DNA of 64,000 nt, from positions 18,538,001-18,602,000 of the forward strand of contig JBHGNT010000006.1 in NCBI GenBank assembly GCA_043228905.1. The letters are read 5' to 3'. The stretch comes from Azolla caroliniana. Its lineage: Eukaryota > Polypodiophyta. Shown piece after piece: positions 1-11,007 of this stretch. Each line of letters begins with the position of its first letter. Positions within the stretch are counted from its first letter, which is position 1. A program made the translations under genes and the position numbers. A model generated the notes under the pieces. The model saw only the letters and a program-made list of their open reading frames with translations, did not search any database and was not told the origin of the DNA.

Positions 1-24
1 CAATATCTAGAGACTTCGGCGGTT

Positions 25-771
25 GTGTCCGAGAACCAACGTGAGACCGGAGAGACGGGAGATGGCGGCGAGGAAGGTAAAGTCGGAAGTCGGTTCGGAT
101 GGAAAATGATTCATCCGAAATTCCAATCTAAAAGAAAGTGCGACAATGCGGAGGTCGGGTCTACGACGGGAGAAGCGCGTAATACAGAGCACGCTCTACG
201 GCGAATAAAGAAATGCGTGTTATGGCGAATAAAGAAGCACGCGCTACGGCGAGAAAAGAAGCATGCATTACAACCACACGAGGACCGAACAACGAGCACA
301 TATCGGAGGACCTACGTAGAGAACAACGGAAAGAAGTGCCGAAAGTCGAACCGGACAAGGCAGGTGAAAACGAAGAAAAGAAAGCAAATCCGGACGAAAA
401 GAAAAGAAAAGAAACCGACCCGAAAGAGCACTGAATCGGTAAAAACTGATCAACCGAGTCCGGATCGACCGAATACAAATCGGAAAGGAAGCCGAACTAA
501 ACGAAAGACGATCCGACGAGACCGAATTGGAAGTAAGCTAATCCGACTAAACCGAAAATCCGAAAAGAAGTCGAGATTGATGAAGAAAAGAAAGAGGGCA
601 AGAAAAGATACTACCGCGGATGACAAGGACCAAGCGGGCCATGCAAAAAGCGAACGAAGACTATGGTGGATCGGATGGCGACAATGGTTCGGGTGGAAAG
701 AATGGGTCTACTCAAAATGGAGAGACAAAGTTGACATAGCGGGACAAACGGAGGATGAAGGAGGAGACTAA
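25..771 (+). CDS. NA-family basic repeat protein, copy 1
   Basis: Open frame of 248 codons, extremely rich in Lys and Arg. Around residues 56-87 there are four 8-residue repeats of the form HALRRIKK, encoded by perfectly spaced 24-bp DNA repeats. A long Lys/Arg-rich middle follows, then a Trp-rich motif at about residues 210-235 (RRLWWIGWRQWFGWK, then SKWRD), which is repeated almost exactly in the second NA copy. No known domain is recognised. The basic composition would suit nucleic-acid binding, for example a gag-like or packaging role, but that is inference. The start codon is uncertain because the window edge is close and this copy diverges at the 5' end. The frame stops shortly before the polypurine tract. 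It could instead be a structured non-coding RNA whose repeats happen to stay open. Confidence 0.5.
   Translation: MSENQRETGETGDGGEEGKVGSRFGWKMIHPKFQSKRKCDNAEVGSTTGEARNTEHALRRIKKCVLWRIKKHALRREKKHALQPHEDRTTSTYRRTYVENNGKKCRKSNRTRQVKTKKRKQIRTKRKEKKPTRKSTESVKTDQPSPDRPNTNRKGSRTKRKTIRRDRIGSKLIRLNRKSEKKSRLMKKRKRARKDTTADDKDQAGHAKSERRLWWIGWRQWFGWKEWVYSKWRDKVDIAGQTEDEGGD
190..285 (+). repeat. 24-bp tandem repeat, 4 units, in frame
   Basis: Units start at 190, 214, 238 and 262, exactly 24 bp apart. Each reads like CACGCGCTACGGCGA followed by AAA/GAAG. They encode HALRRIKK, CVLWRIKK, HALRREKK and HALQPHED. The second NA copy has nine units at 52789-53004. Confidence 0.9.
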
Positions 772-827
772 CAAACACCAACAACTTCGGCACATACCGG
801 AGGATGTGCGGGTTTGGAGGGGGTGAG

Positions 828-1555
828 TGTCGTAGTGTATTTTGTACACTACGTGAAAAACGTATATAGTATTAGATTCAATAAAAAATGAAGAAATAGA
901 AGAAAATAGCAAAATAAATGGAACATGCATAGGGCAAGATTCGAACCTTGCACCTCCATGTTAATAATGTAATGTCTTACCATTACACTAGCATTTCATT
1001 AGTGTTAAAGCATAGATGTCCCACATAGAAAGGTAAATTCACGCTAGGATAAACATTAGAAAAACGCATAACAAAAGAAAAAGCTACACATACACATCTA
1101 GCGTGCATGATAAAAAACGCACAAGTTAGAAAAAAGCATGATCACTTTAGATAAAGCATATAGTCTATCTATAGGAAAAGCATGGGGTCTATAGTTAGAG
1201 AAAAAGCATGGATTACTAAGACTTCCTCATCACTACATAAGGATGGGAAGCACAATGTAATTGTGTGTGAAAAATATTTGGAAACTGGATATGTTTCTAA
1301 AAAACACCAATTAATAAACTATACTCGTGGGATTCACGAGAATTCTATATCATTCCCTTTCAACCGAAGTTTATATTCTTATATTCATATTGATTAATCT
1401 AATACAATACACTCGTGGGATTCACGAGTTTGCTATAACTCTTTCTTACAACATATTTATATTCTTATTAGCCTTAAAACTCTCCTCTTCCTAGTCCAAA
1501 ACCCCAGCGGTTCCCACCCGACTCACGCAACGATCCGGAGCCGAAAGGCACGACA
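828..1555 (+). repeat. 3' LTR of NA copy 1
   Basis: Starts TGTCGTAGTGTATTTTGTAC and ends GCCGAAAGGCACGACA, the termini shared by all NA/F/G LTRs. It is preceded by a polypurine tract (GGTTTGGAGGGGGTGAG). It contains an antisense tRNA-like module, RY-type CATGCA motifs and two copies of the palindrome CTCGTGGGATTCACGAG at 1324-1340 and 1412-1428. The right flank begins ACGC, the probable 4-bp target duplication. Confidence 0.9.
927..992 (-). other. tRNA-like module inside LTR
   Basis: On the minus strand the 66-nt segment has an A box TAGTGTAATGG that fits TRGYNNANNNG exactly. About 30 nt later there is a B box GGTTCGAATCT inside a T-arm-like stem GCAAG/CTTGC. A T-run (ATTTTG) follows downstream. 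I cannot fold a full acceptor stem, so this is tRNA-derived rather than a tRNA gene. It is antisense to the element. Confidence 0.7.
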
Positions 1556-2760
1556 ACGCTGAAGTGCGCCCATGGTTAGCCATGAACTTGATTTTTCCAT
1601 TTCCCGAACTCGGTCGATCACTTGATCTATGCTACTGGTGTGGAAATCAATGACGGTGCACACTGTTCGGAAGGGTTCCCGGAGTGTTGCTAAGAATATG
1701 GCCTTTGTTTCTTCCTCCGGTGGTGCCCGGCTGAGCTGATTGTGTATCTGCTGGAATCGCATGATAAACTGTTGAAGTTCTCCGTTGGTTCCTGCCGAAT
1801 AATGTAAAATAGGCCTACCATTTCCTGTTGTTCCATCTCCTTGTGAAAGAAATGCAAGAATTTGTTCTTTAATGCTTCAAACGTGGGGATGGTGCTGGGA
1901 TCTTGTGTTTGGTGCCATCTAGCGGCCGGTCCCTCCTGGGTCATGCCGAACTCTGCCATTTTTTAGCATTCCTCTTCGGCCGCATTTAAGCGTTGGGACA
2001 CATGGTTTGCCTCCCAGATCTGCTGAAACTCATGGACGTGGGCTTCCGCGTCCAAATCATCCCGGTATCTGGGATATTGGAACGACATATCGTCGTCTGG
2101 TGTCGGTACGCGGGTTGGTGATGTCGGTGGTCTTTCCTCCTCCTCTGTCGGCGTCAGAGGTCTTTCCCGCTCCTCTGTCGGCATCGGGGGACTTTCCTGT
2201 TCCTCTTTCGGTGTTGGAGGCCTCTCCTCCTCGACTTCCGGTGTCGGGGGTCTCTCTTCCTCGACTTCTGGTTCCGGAGTGTGCTCAACTTCCGGTGTCG
2301 GAGGTCTCGCTACCTTGACTTCTGGTTCTGGAGTGTGCTCGACTTCCGGTGTCAGAGGTTCCGACCTTGTCAATTCTGGTTCCAGTGTCGGCAAGGTATC
2401 TGACTCCTCGTCCTCAAGTCCGTTTGGGGTGTCGTTACTGCTGCGGTAGTTCGTATGCATGTTGTATTCCCCTTCCGAATCCGATTCAAAAGCCGAAAAT
2501 GCTTCGGATTTGCCTTCGTCCGCTGCCAATGCTTAGAGAAGGGATTCCGCTTTCCGAAGGCTGCTTAGGCTGCTGCCTTCGTCCGGGTAGTCGTTTTGTT
2601 GTGAACAAAGTGACTCTTTGGCCACTCTCCCGATCACCTTGGAAAATGAGCGTTCCGCTCTGATTTCTTTTGCCGATTGCTGGAAAGCCTCTTGCTTCCT
2701 CAGTTGTTCAGCAAGTCTCCTTGCTCACTCCATAACCGGGTCGTTCATTGGTCTAGTCAT
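1556..2760 (-). pseudogene. Gag of element E, truncated and frameshifted
   Basis: Start ATGACTAGA at 2760 matches the ATGTCTAGA start of B and H. After an N-terminal helical region comes a stretch rich in Pro, Glu and Thr (repeats like PPTPEVEEER, EHTPEPEVE), then the capsid-like part (YPRYRDDLDAEAHVHEFQ and QIWEANHVSQRL, then GPAARWHQTQDPSTIPTFEA). It carries nonsense codons near 2700 and 1960 and at least one frameshift. It ends at TMGALQR, where the NA element was inserted, before the zinc-knuckle region. Function in the family: the structural protein of the particle. This copy is dead. Confidence 0.85.
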
Positions 2761-2796
2761 CCATTCCCGCCGTTGTTCGTTGGTCGCCAAAAATTG

Positions 2797-3239
2797 TGTT
2801 ATTCCTTAGGGCCAGACGATGGCCTAACACAGGGTGTTTACGGAAGACACTTCACCAAAGGGGTGTTACGGCGAGATAACTTAAGACTCAACGATTAATC
2901 AGACTTTAATTGGTTACTTAGCAATATGGCATTAGACTTGATACATGCGTAGGATAGAGCAATTAGCACAGAACGGTAATCAACACTTAAAGATAAAACA
3001 AGAAGCTCTATTAATTATCCGTCAAAGTTTTACATTGTAACCGGGCCTTTATATAGGTCACCGGTGCTTAGTACAAAACAGTGCCAACTGGCACCTGTTC
3101 GGAACCAGTCCGGATCCGGATCGGCATATCGATTCTGGTCCGTCCATTCACGTCTCATAAACTACTTAATTATAATAGATTCCGAATATATAATTCCTTT
3201 CACATTCTGGTCTTTAACTCTTTTGCCGGCAGGGTAACA
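2797..3239 (-). repeat. 5' LTR of element E
   Basis: 443 bp on the minus strand from TGTTACCCTGCC to GGAATAACA. It resembles the B LTRs, including the GTGTCTTCC-type block before the end. The primer site on the minus strand follows at about 2790-2775 (TGGCGACCAACG). Confidence 0.8.
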
Positions 3240-3560
3240 CTTCTCTTTGTCCACGAGTGACAATTCAACCTTCCTTTTCAACGAAGCATCCTCTGTCATT
3301 GAATCGAACTTGCATGCCTTGTTCCATGATCTCGCTGACTGAGACCAGATTCTTTGTTATAGTTGGAACATGCAAGACATTATTTATGTAGGTTTGATTC
3401 CCTTCTTCGCCGAAAGGGACCTTTCCAACATGTTGAATGGGACAAATTGTGTCTTCCCCAGTTTCCACATATCTAGTTCGTTCGAGCTTTCGTAGCTCTC
3501 GAAACCAATCTTTATGAGACATCATGTGAAGCTCGATCATTCCTTGGTTTTGTCGGGTTT
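3240..3560 (-). pseudogene. Copia protease / pre-integrase fragment
   Basis: The minus-strand frame 3540-3265 reads HMMSHKDWFRELRKLERTRY followed by YINNVLHVPTITKNLVSVSE and GMQVRFNDRGCFVEKEG. This is the segment after the protease active site of plant Ty1/Copia polyproteins (the HVPxxxKNLVSV block). Only about 100 residues remain. It has lost the catalytic Asp and both ends. It abuts the E LTR on one side and a chromovirus remnant on the other. Confidence 0.75.
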
Positions 3561-5050
3561 TTGCTAAAATTTCTTTGCAGTTATTACCAATTGAGGATGT
3601 TGTTTACTGATCTTCTAAAAGGTCAAATGCGTAATTCTACAAAACCTATTGTATGTAATGTTACACTAGACTTCCCCTTTAAGGAACTCAAGCACCAGGT
3701 GTGCAAGGCTCCTTTGCTTCTTTTACGAGATCCATCAAAACCTTTTCAGGTTGAAACTAATGCAAGTGATTATGCTATAGGTGTTGTCTTATATCAAGAT
3801 GGTAAACCTATAGCATTTGAGAGTATAATAAAACTTGATTCTGCTCAGTGTCGATATACCGTGCAAGAAAAGGAATTATTTACAATTATCCATGCACTAA
3901 AGTCATGGCGCCATTATCTTTACCACGAGTCCTTGAAATATTTTTGTGTCTAACAAGACCTTAAGGGTTGTAAGGCAGGATGGGCAGATCTAATCCAAGA
4001 CTTTGATTTTTCCATATGATATCGTAAAGGTTCCGTGAACACTTTCGTTGATGCACTGAGTCGCATCCGTGAAGCTAACATGCTTAGCTTCACTGAAATA
4101 ACATTAGATCTTTATGATCACCTTCGAGGAAAGTATCCTGATGAAAGATATTTAGGAAAATATTGGGCAAGAGTTGAGTTTGGAATAGACATCACCACAA
4201 CATCGAAGGAATCCTTCCAAATTGCAAACGGTGTGCTCTACCGTAATGGGAAGGTTTGTGTTCCAGATTTGCCTAAGGTTAAAAAGATAATTCTTTTTGA
4301 ATGCCATGAGGGTGCACTCTGGAATACATCACACACTCGTTCTCATCTCGAATCAATTCTACTGGCCTAAGATGCATCGTAACATAGTTTTATGTGACTA
4401 AATGTAATTAGTGTCAAGTTAACAAAGTTGAGCGACTTCAAGCTGTTGGACTTTTACATCCCTTGGAAATTCCTAACAATAACTGGGAATGTATATCCAT
4501 GGATTTTATTGTTAGATTTTCCCGCACCCAAAAAGGCCATGCTGTTATCTGGGTTGTGGTTGATAGACTAAGTAAAATGGCTAGATTTATTGTTACAGCT
4601 CTTGAATTGGCTTACCAATTCCTTGTTGAGTTATTTCGATTTATGGGTTACCGATGGATATTGTGAGTGATCGAGATCCAAAGTTTATAAGTGACTTTTG
4701 GACGCAAGTATTTAAGAAGTTAGAAACTACATTGACCATGAGCTCCATAGATCATCCTCAATCCGATGGACAGACAGAATGAGTAAATCAAATTATTGAA
4801 GACATGCTTCTAGCATATGTTGGTGCAAAACCAACAAAATGGGAATGTTATCTCCAAATTTTGAAGTTTTCTTATAACAGCTCCAAACATACATTGACAG
4901 CATATAGTGATTTTATGTTAATGTATGGTTTTCAGCCACGAACCTCGATTGATGTTAATATACATCACGATGAGTTGTGAAGTATGCAAAACTTTCTTCG
5001 GGATATGAAAGATATGTTGCATATTGCACGAGATAATATAAAAACAACTC
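3561..5050 (+). pseudogene. Chromovirus-like Ty3 pol remnant: RNase H and integrase
   Basis: RNase H is recognisable at 3670-3950 (ASDYAIGVVLYQDGKPIAFE, then QEKELFTIIHALKSWRHYLY), with VDALSRIREANMLSF at about 4050-4095. Integrase follows: VVVDRLSKMARFI at 4555-4600, a DRDPKF-like second Asp block near 4670, and a SSIDHPQSDGQTE-like block near 4745. The frame is broken many times. There is no LTR for it here. The downstream end merges directly into the leader of the K1 gag. Confidence 0.8.
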
Positions 5051-5065
5051 AAGACACAAATCAAC

Positions 5066-5411
5066 ATGAACACACAAATGGGTAGCTCACTCCCTAGTGA
5101 AAAGCTAGACCAGAGCAATTATTCATCTTGGGAGTACAAGATGAACCAATACCTTGTTGGCCAAGGTTATTTGAGCTACGTCAATGACACACAAGAAAAT
5201 CGATCTGACCCAAAGAATGCCAACTATGTAACATGGGAGCAAGTGGCGAGTCAAGTCATGTATTGCTTGGCAACATGTGTCCATGCTCACATGCTTAGCC
5301 ACATTCAAGACGCCAAGAAGCCTAAAGAAGCATGGGAGAACTTGAAGAAAATGTTCGCCGCCAACACGACCACCTGAAAGCTTCAAAATCGACAAGAGTT
5401 GAACAACATTC
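5066..5411 (+). pseudogene. K1 Copia gag, 5' piece
   Basis: Starts MNTQMGSSLPSEKLDQSNYS and continues SWEYKMNQYLVGQGYLSYV, the N-terminal half of plant Copia gag (DUF4219/UBN2 type). A TGA interrupts it at the NTTT-stop-KLQNRQELNN position; the same stop occurs in copy K2. It is cut at 5411 by element D and resumes at 11683. The five bases CATTC occur on both sides (5407-5411 and 11678-11682). Confidence 0.85.
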
Positions 5412-5509
5412 TATTAGGAATATATCCCTCCAGTGGGAGGAGCCGACTGCTCGGAAAGAGCCGACAGTCGAAGACAAGGGAACAGCCGACTGGTCGGATG
5501 AGAGCCAAC

Positions 5510-6327
5510 CAAGGTTGTTAGGTATGGTATGGATACCATACGTATTTAACGTATTAATACCCGTATAGTACCTCCCAATTTAAAAATACGTTAAATACGT
5601 TTTCTTAATATGTTAAATACTTATAAAATACGTAAAGTACGTTAAATACTTCTAGAATTTGAAAATTATTTACCTTTCTAAAAAATATCTATAATATTGT
5701 AAAAAACATCTATGTTTACACAATTTTGTGACGTACAATATAGTTCTACATCCTAAAATGCATATAAGACAGTTGAACATTTCACATCCTAAAATACTTG
5801 TAGTAATATGGATGTCGAGATTCCCTTATTCTATAAATTAGTGTAAGTGTATATCACGATGTTCTACTTCAAATTGTAATTATTTACAATTATGCCTTCA
5901 TAGATTGAGGAATTGTCTACGATTATCACACTCATGATAGGTTTCTCTTTTCTTCGTTTTCTTCTTCTTCTTCTTCTATCTTCTGCGATTATCACACTCA
6001 GGACAGGTTTATGTCTTCTTTTCTCTCTTCTTCTTCTTCTTCTTCTTCATCATCATCATCATCATCGTCTCTTCTATTCTTCTTTCTTCCTTCCTTTGGC
6101 TTCTTTTTCACTAAAATCTTTTTTTTCTTTTGCTTTTTGTTAGGGTTTTACTTACATTTTCTTTATAAATACGTATTATACCTGTTTTTTTATAAATACA
6201 TTAAATACCGCATTGGACAAATGTACAGGATATTTGACTGAACAACATTGAGGTATAGTATGTACTATACAAATGATGAGGTACTATACGTATTTAAACG
6301 TTAAATACGGGTACGTAAACAACCATG
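5510..6327. mobile_element. Small hAT-type non-autonomous DNA element
   Basis: The ends CAAGGTTGTT and AACAACCATG are 10-bp terminal inverted repeats with one mismatch. Longer sub-terminal similarity extends through TATTTAACGT...CCCGTA...AGTACCTC. Flanks GAGCCAAC (5502-5509) and GAGCCGAC (6328-6335) form an 8-bp duplication, 7 of 8 matching. The uninterrupted D 3' LTR has GAGCTGAC once at this place. Inside there is only AT-rich sequence and a pyrimidine-rich stretch; no transposase. Plus or minus orientation cannot be assigned. Confidence 0.85.
5943..6066 (+). repeat. TCT/TCA-rich low-complexity tract
   Basis: Runs of TTC/TCT and then TCA trinucleotides inside the hAT-type element. Open frames over it are poly-Leu/Ser and not genes. 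Confidence 0.9.
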
Positions 6328-6911
6328 GAGCCGACAATCAAGGAGTCGACTGTGAGAGAGTCTACATGGAGAGTTGATCGAGGTCGAAGACACGATCGGC
6401 TAGTCGGGCTGACCGGATAGTCGATGACCAGGCCGACCAGGCCGACCAGTCGGACCAACCCGATAGTCGACAAATGAGTCGGCTTATTAGTAAGGCTATT
6501 ATTTATATTAGATAATAATAGGAATGACAATAGCAGTGACTACAGTTGTAAATAGCCCATAGGGTATAAGTATAAATGCATCTAGGGCAAATAGATGAGT
6601 GTGGAACAAAATAGTGTGTGAGCCTTTGTAGCATAGCACGTAAGAGAAGAGAGAGAGTGTAAGTGTGTGAGAGACTGGTAGCAAAGTTTAGCGAACTTGC
6701 TAAGAATGCTAAGCGGGTTATCCTTTGTGTGTGTCAAAGAAAATTGTAACCATTTTTTTGTACTTTCTTGTGTATAGTGGAATCTCTGTTCCCATGGTTT
6801 TCCTAGTTTAGGGTTTCCATGTTAAATCTGTGTACAGTTTTCTGTGTTTCCGAGTTGTGCATTTCAACATATTCTTTTCTTGTGAAATAACAATTAGTTT
6901 CCCCAATAAAC

Positions 6912-6923
6912 TGGTATGAGAGC
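6912..6923 (+). other. Primer-binding site of element D
   Basis: TGGTATGAGAGC, one base from TGGTATCAGAGC, complementary to the 3' end of initiator tRNA-Met. It lies 3 bases inside the 5' LTR. Confidence 0.85.
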
Positions 6924-6966
6924 TTGAGGTTCAAGCATGAAAGGAGGTGTGAGCGACTTCCTAGGT

Positions 6967-9900
6967 ATGATAGTTCTGAACTCATAGAACTATGCAGACT
7001 AGAAGATCAAAATGGAAGACCTCCTCATAGTGAAAGACCTGTATGAACCCGTCGACAGAGCAAATATACCCAAGGGGGTATTGGAGTCTGATTAGAAACT
7101 TCTTAACAGAAAGGTTGTGGCCACCATAAGATAGTGCGTCCATGTGAGTGTCCTTCAGCATGTGGCAAACAACACAAATGCGCACAAGATGTGGTAGAAG
7201 CTGTCAGGGCTATATGGGAGGAAGAACGCCCTCAATAAAACTTTACTGATGAGAAAGATCATACGGATGAAATACAGAGACGATGAGAGCATCGTCGAAC
7301 ACATTAGCACATTCATGGGGTATGTAAATCAACTTAATGTAACCAAGTTTCCCCTTGATGATGCGATGCAGGCCATCCTACTTATGTGCACACTGCTGGA
7401 TAGCTGGGAGAACCTGGTGGTTACTCTCAGCACCTCCTATCAAGAAGAGAACTTGTCTTTACAAGTGGTGAAGACAAGCATCTTGAATGAGGAAGCGAGA
7501 AGGAAGGACAAGGGTGTCCTAGTACAGTCGGAGTCAAACTTGACTCAACACACTAGCAGAGGAAGAAACCGGCAAAGGAGTCCATCAAGGAGGGACAAAT
7601 CCCACGTGAGATTCAAGTCCAGACGTAAGCTCATGTGCTTTTATTGTGGAAAGCCTGGACACTTCCAAAAGGACTGCCGACATTTCAAGAAAGAAAAGAG
7701 TGTCGGTAATAATGTTGAACCCAGGAAGATTACTAAAGAAAAGAACACTTCAGCCATTGCTACGAGCAATGAAGAACTTTTGTTCATCTGTGAACAGAAA
7801 AGTGCAAATCTTGCAAGCGAAGAATGCACTTGGGTGATTGATTCCGGTGCATCTTTCCACATAACTCCATCGAGAGAGTATTTCTCGACTTACATAGCCA
7901 GTGATCATGGTTATGTAAAGATGGGTGATAGTGGGGAGTGCAAGATAGCTGGAGTTGGAAGTGTTTGTTTGACGATGTCGATAGGGTGTCGACTGACTCT
8001 GAAGGATGTTCGACATGTCCCCAATATCAGATTGAATTTGACATCGACTGGAAGATTGGACGACAAAGGCTATATTGGTAGCTTCCGAAACGGGAAATGG
8101 AAGTTCTGGCGAGGAAATCTTATAGTGGTCCAAGCACAAAAAGAAGGCACACTATATATGATACAAGCCCGTTTGTGCAATTTGGAAGTGAATGTGGTAG
8201 CCGACTCAGCAGGACAAATCTAGCATAAGAGGCTAGGCCACATGAATAAAAAGGGTTTGCATCTGTTAGCCGACCAAAAACTTCTACCAGAGGTAAAGGG
8301 AGTGCACCTGGAGAAGTGTGTCAACTACTTGGTTGGAAAGCAGAATAGAGCAACATTCCACTGAAGATCACCAAGAAGAAGAGACGTTGCACTGGAATTG
8401 GTACACATGGATGTGTGTTATGTAGATGCTCCGTCACATCGAGGTGGACAGTACTTTGTGACTTTCATCAATGACTACAATCGAAAGTTATGGGCTTTTG
8501 TACTAAACTCAAAAGATCAAGTATTGTCATTCTTCAAGGAGTTCCTGCCTAGAGCCGAACCAACAGGTCGGAAGTTGAAAGTTGTCTAAACCGACAATGG
8601 TGGCGAATATAGAGGGAAATTCAAGGAATACCACAAGACCCAAGGTATTTGAATCGAATACACAGTACCGAAGACCCCTGAGTTGAACGGGCTTACAGAG
8701 AGGATTAATCGAACAATCATGGAAAGAGTAAGGAGCATGTTGTCGCATGCTAAACTACCGAAAATATATTGGGTTGAGGCGATGTACACGACTGTTTATC
8801 TGATCAATAGGTTCCCCTCAGTACTATTGAAAGATGATTTCCCACAAAGGGTGTGGACAAGAAAGGATGTCTCCTATCGACACCTGACGGTGTTCGGATG
8901 CCTAGTGTATATGCATATAGCTAAGGATCAGGGGTCAAAGCTCGATAGTAAGTCAAAACCATGCATATTCATGGGATACTCAGAAGATGAGTTTGGCTAC
9001 AAGCTATGGGACTTAGTCGATAAGAAGGTAGTGAGAAGTCAGGATGTAGTCTTCTTGGAAGACACGACAATTGAGGACTGGAAACAATAGAGGTCAGAGT
9101 CGACTCCCACTACCACCGACTTAAGGCCAAGTGAACCAACACAGTCGGCTATTTCGAGACAGCCATTCGGCACAGTCGAATCCGAGTTGGTAGAATCAGA
9201 GAGACCGACCGACAATGAGTCTGAGTTGGAAACGCTGTTAAGATCAATCGAGGAATATGAGTTAGAGTCATCCAATCTTCAGAAGTCGATCGACATACAT
9301 GAATCTGAGCCAAGAGTAGAGTCGGTAGTGATATCCAAACTGAAGCAAACAACCAGTGGAAGGAGATACCCACTCAGAGAAAGGAGAGCAACAACAACAT
9401 GTGCCAGTTAATACATCCTCTTGACTGATGAAGGTGAGCTAGAGTGCTTTGATGAAGCCATTACCGACAAGCACAGAGAAAAATGGCTAAGTACAATGCA
9501 AGACGAGATGGACTCCTTGCAAGAAAACTACACCTACGACATGGTAGAATTACCAAAAGGTAAGAGAGCACTCTAGGAACAAATGGGTCTATAAGGTGAA
9601 GACTGGAGAAGTCGACTGTGCACCCAGGTATAAAGCCCGCATTGTGGTGAAGGGTTTCCAACAGAAAAAGGGTGTCGACTTCAACGAGATTTTCGCACCA
9701 GTCGTGAAGATGACATCCATCCAAACTGTTCTGAGCATAGCTGTTAGCATGGATATGGAGATTGAACAGTTGGATGTCAAGACAACATTCTTGCACAGGG
9801 ACCTGGATGAATATATTTACATGCAGTAGCCCGAAGGCTTTGAGGAGAAGGGGAAAGAGAACCTGGTGTGTCTGCTGAAGAAAAGCTTGTATGGTCTAAA

Positions 9901-11004
9901 ACAAGCTCCACACCAGTGGTACAAGAAGTTTGAATCCTTCATGGTGGAACATGGATTCCAAAAAACATAGGCGGATCATTGTGTGTTCGTCAAAAAGTAG
10001 GATGAAGGTGACTTCTTGATTCTCTTATTATATGTAGATGACATGTTGATAGTTGGTCAAGATACAAGGAAGATCGGTAGCTTGAAGAGAGCATTAGGCA
10101 AGTCATTTGCCGTGAAAGATCTTGGACTGGCTAAAAAAATCTTTGGGATGCACATAGCTCGAGATAGAACTAAGAGAACATTATGGTTGTCACAATAGAA
10201 GTATGTGATGAAGATCCTAGAAAGATTCAACATGTCTGAAGCAAAGTCAGTCGGCTCTATGTTACCAACTAACTACAAGTTAAATGCAAAGCAATGCCCG
10301 AGAGGGGAGAAAGAAAAGGTTGAGATGAGGAAAGTACCATATGTCTCAGCCGTTTGCAGTCTAATGTATGCTATGGTCTGCACGAGACCAACCATAGCTT
10401 TTGCTGTGGGAATAGTAAGCCGATACATGAGTAATCTAGGAAGAGAACATTGGGCAACAGTGAAGTGGATACTCAGGTACTTGAAAGGCACCTCGAGATT
10501 ATGCCTTAGTTATGGTGTCAAGAAACCTATGCTCAAAGGTTTTACTAACTCGGACATGTCGGGGGGTGTAGACTCAAGCCGATCCACATCAGGGTAAGTG
10601 ATGACCTATGTAGGGGGAGCAGTATTGTGGCAGTCACGACTGCAAAAGTCTGTGGCCTTGTCCACCATAGAGGCAGAGTATATGGCAGTGGCAGAGGCCG
10701 ACAAAGGGCTGATTTGGATGAGAAATTTTCTTAGTAAGTTGGGGATGAAGCAAAGGGAGTTCTTGCTTCATTGTGACAACCAGAGTGCCATACATCTAGC
10801 AAAGAATGTTGTGTACCACTCCCGAACCAATCATATACAATGGAGATATCATTGGTTACGGGAGAAAGTAGAGGAAGGAGAGTTTACCCTTGTAAAGACT
10901 CATACTAATGACAATGGATCCGACATGCTGACAAAAAAACCTACCGATGGACAAAATCAAAGTCTGTCAACACAGGACAGGAATAATGGACTCCTCCCCA
11001 CTTG
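6967..11004 (+). pseudogene. Copia gag-pol of element D, multiply disabled
   Basis: Order: gag from ATG 6967 (KMEDLLIVKDLYEP), zinc knuckle CFYCGKPGHFQKDC at about 7636-7680, protease WVIDSGASFHITPS at about 7830, integrase zinc site and core (8230-8760, PELNGLTERINRTIMERV at about 8685), then RT (9600-10200, with LLLYVDDMLIVG at about 10020) and RNase H (TIEAEYMAVAEADKGLIWM at about 10670). Alignment by eye to Cop1 shows most stops replace Trp, Gln or Arg codons, as expected for C-to-T decay of methylated DNA. There is also a frame change near 9580. Its product once made particles and cDNA; it cannot now. Confidence 0.9.
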
Positions 11005-11007
11005 ATT

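Larger units (their letters stand above)
1..1555 (+). mobile_element. NA element copy 1, non-autonomous Ty3-type LTR element (3' part)
   Basis: An internal region without gag or pol is followed by an LTR at 828-1555. It is the same family as the complete copy at 51841-54258. Both share the leader (CGTGA-ACCGGAGAGACGGGA), a 24-bp repeat array, a Trp-rich coding motif and the G-rich polypurine tract just before the LTR. The 5' LTR lies outside the window or is lost. The primer site near position 30-45 is degraded. The element is inserted in a minus-strand gag of the B family, whose reading resumes at 1556. Confidence 0.85.
1556..3239 (-). mobile_element. Element E: truncated B-family Ty3 element (5' LTR and gag)
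   Basis: Read on the minus strand: LTR 3239-2797, primer site TGGCGACCA just inside it, then gag 2760-1556, where the NA LTR cuts it. The LTR ends (TGTTACC...AATAACA) and gag match element B at 30274. The rest of the element lies beyond the left edge of the window or is deleted. Confidence 0.85.
5412..6908 (+). repeat. 5' LTR of element D (interrupted)
   Basis: Begins TATTAGGAATATATCCCTCC (TG changed to TA) and ends CCCCAATA. Without the hAT-type insert and its duplication it is about 671 bp, matching the 3' LTR. It has several GCCGAC (DRE/CRT-like) motifs and paired GACCAGGCCGACCAG blocks. Confidence 0.85.

Noticed and set aside
927-992. A genuine tRNA gene
   Set aside because: A and B boxes and a T-arm are present, but I could not pair a 7-bp acceptor stem or a convincing anticodon arm, and copies recur only inside LTRs.
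5360-5400. Programmed stop read-through in K-type gag, because K1 and K2 share a TGA
   Set aside because: Related gags have Arg at this codon and CGA to TGA is the commonest methylation-decay change; both copies are otherwise dead and probably share an ancestor.
5913-6241. Open frames rich in Leu/Ser/Phe
   Set aside because: They arise from TCT/TCA low-complexity sequence in a hAT-type element with no coding features.
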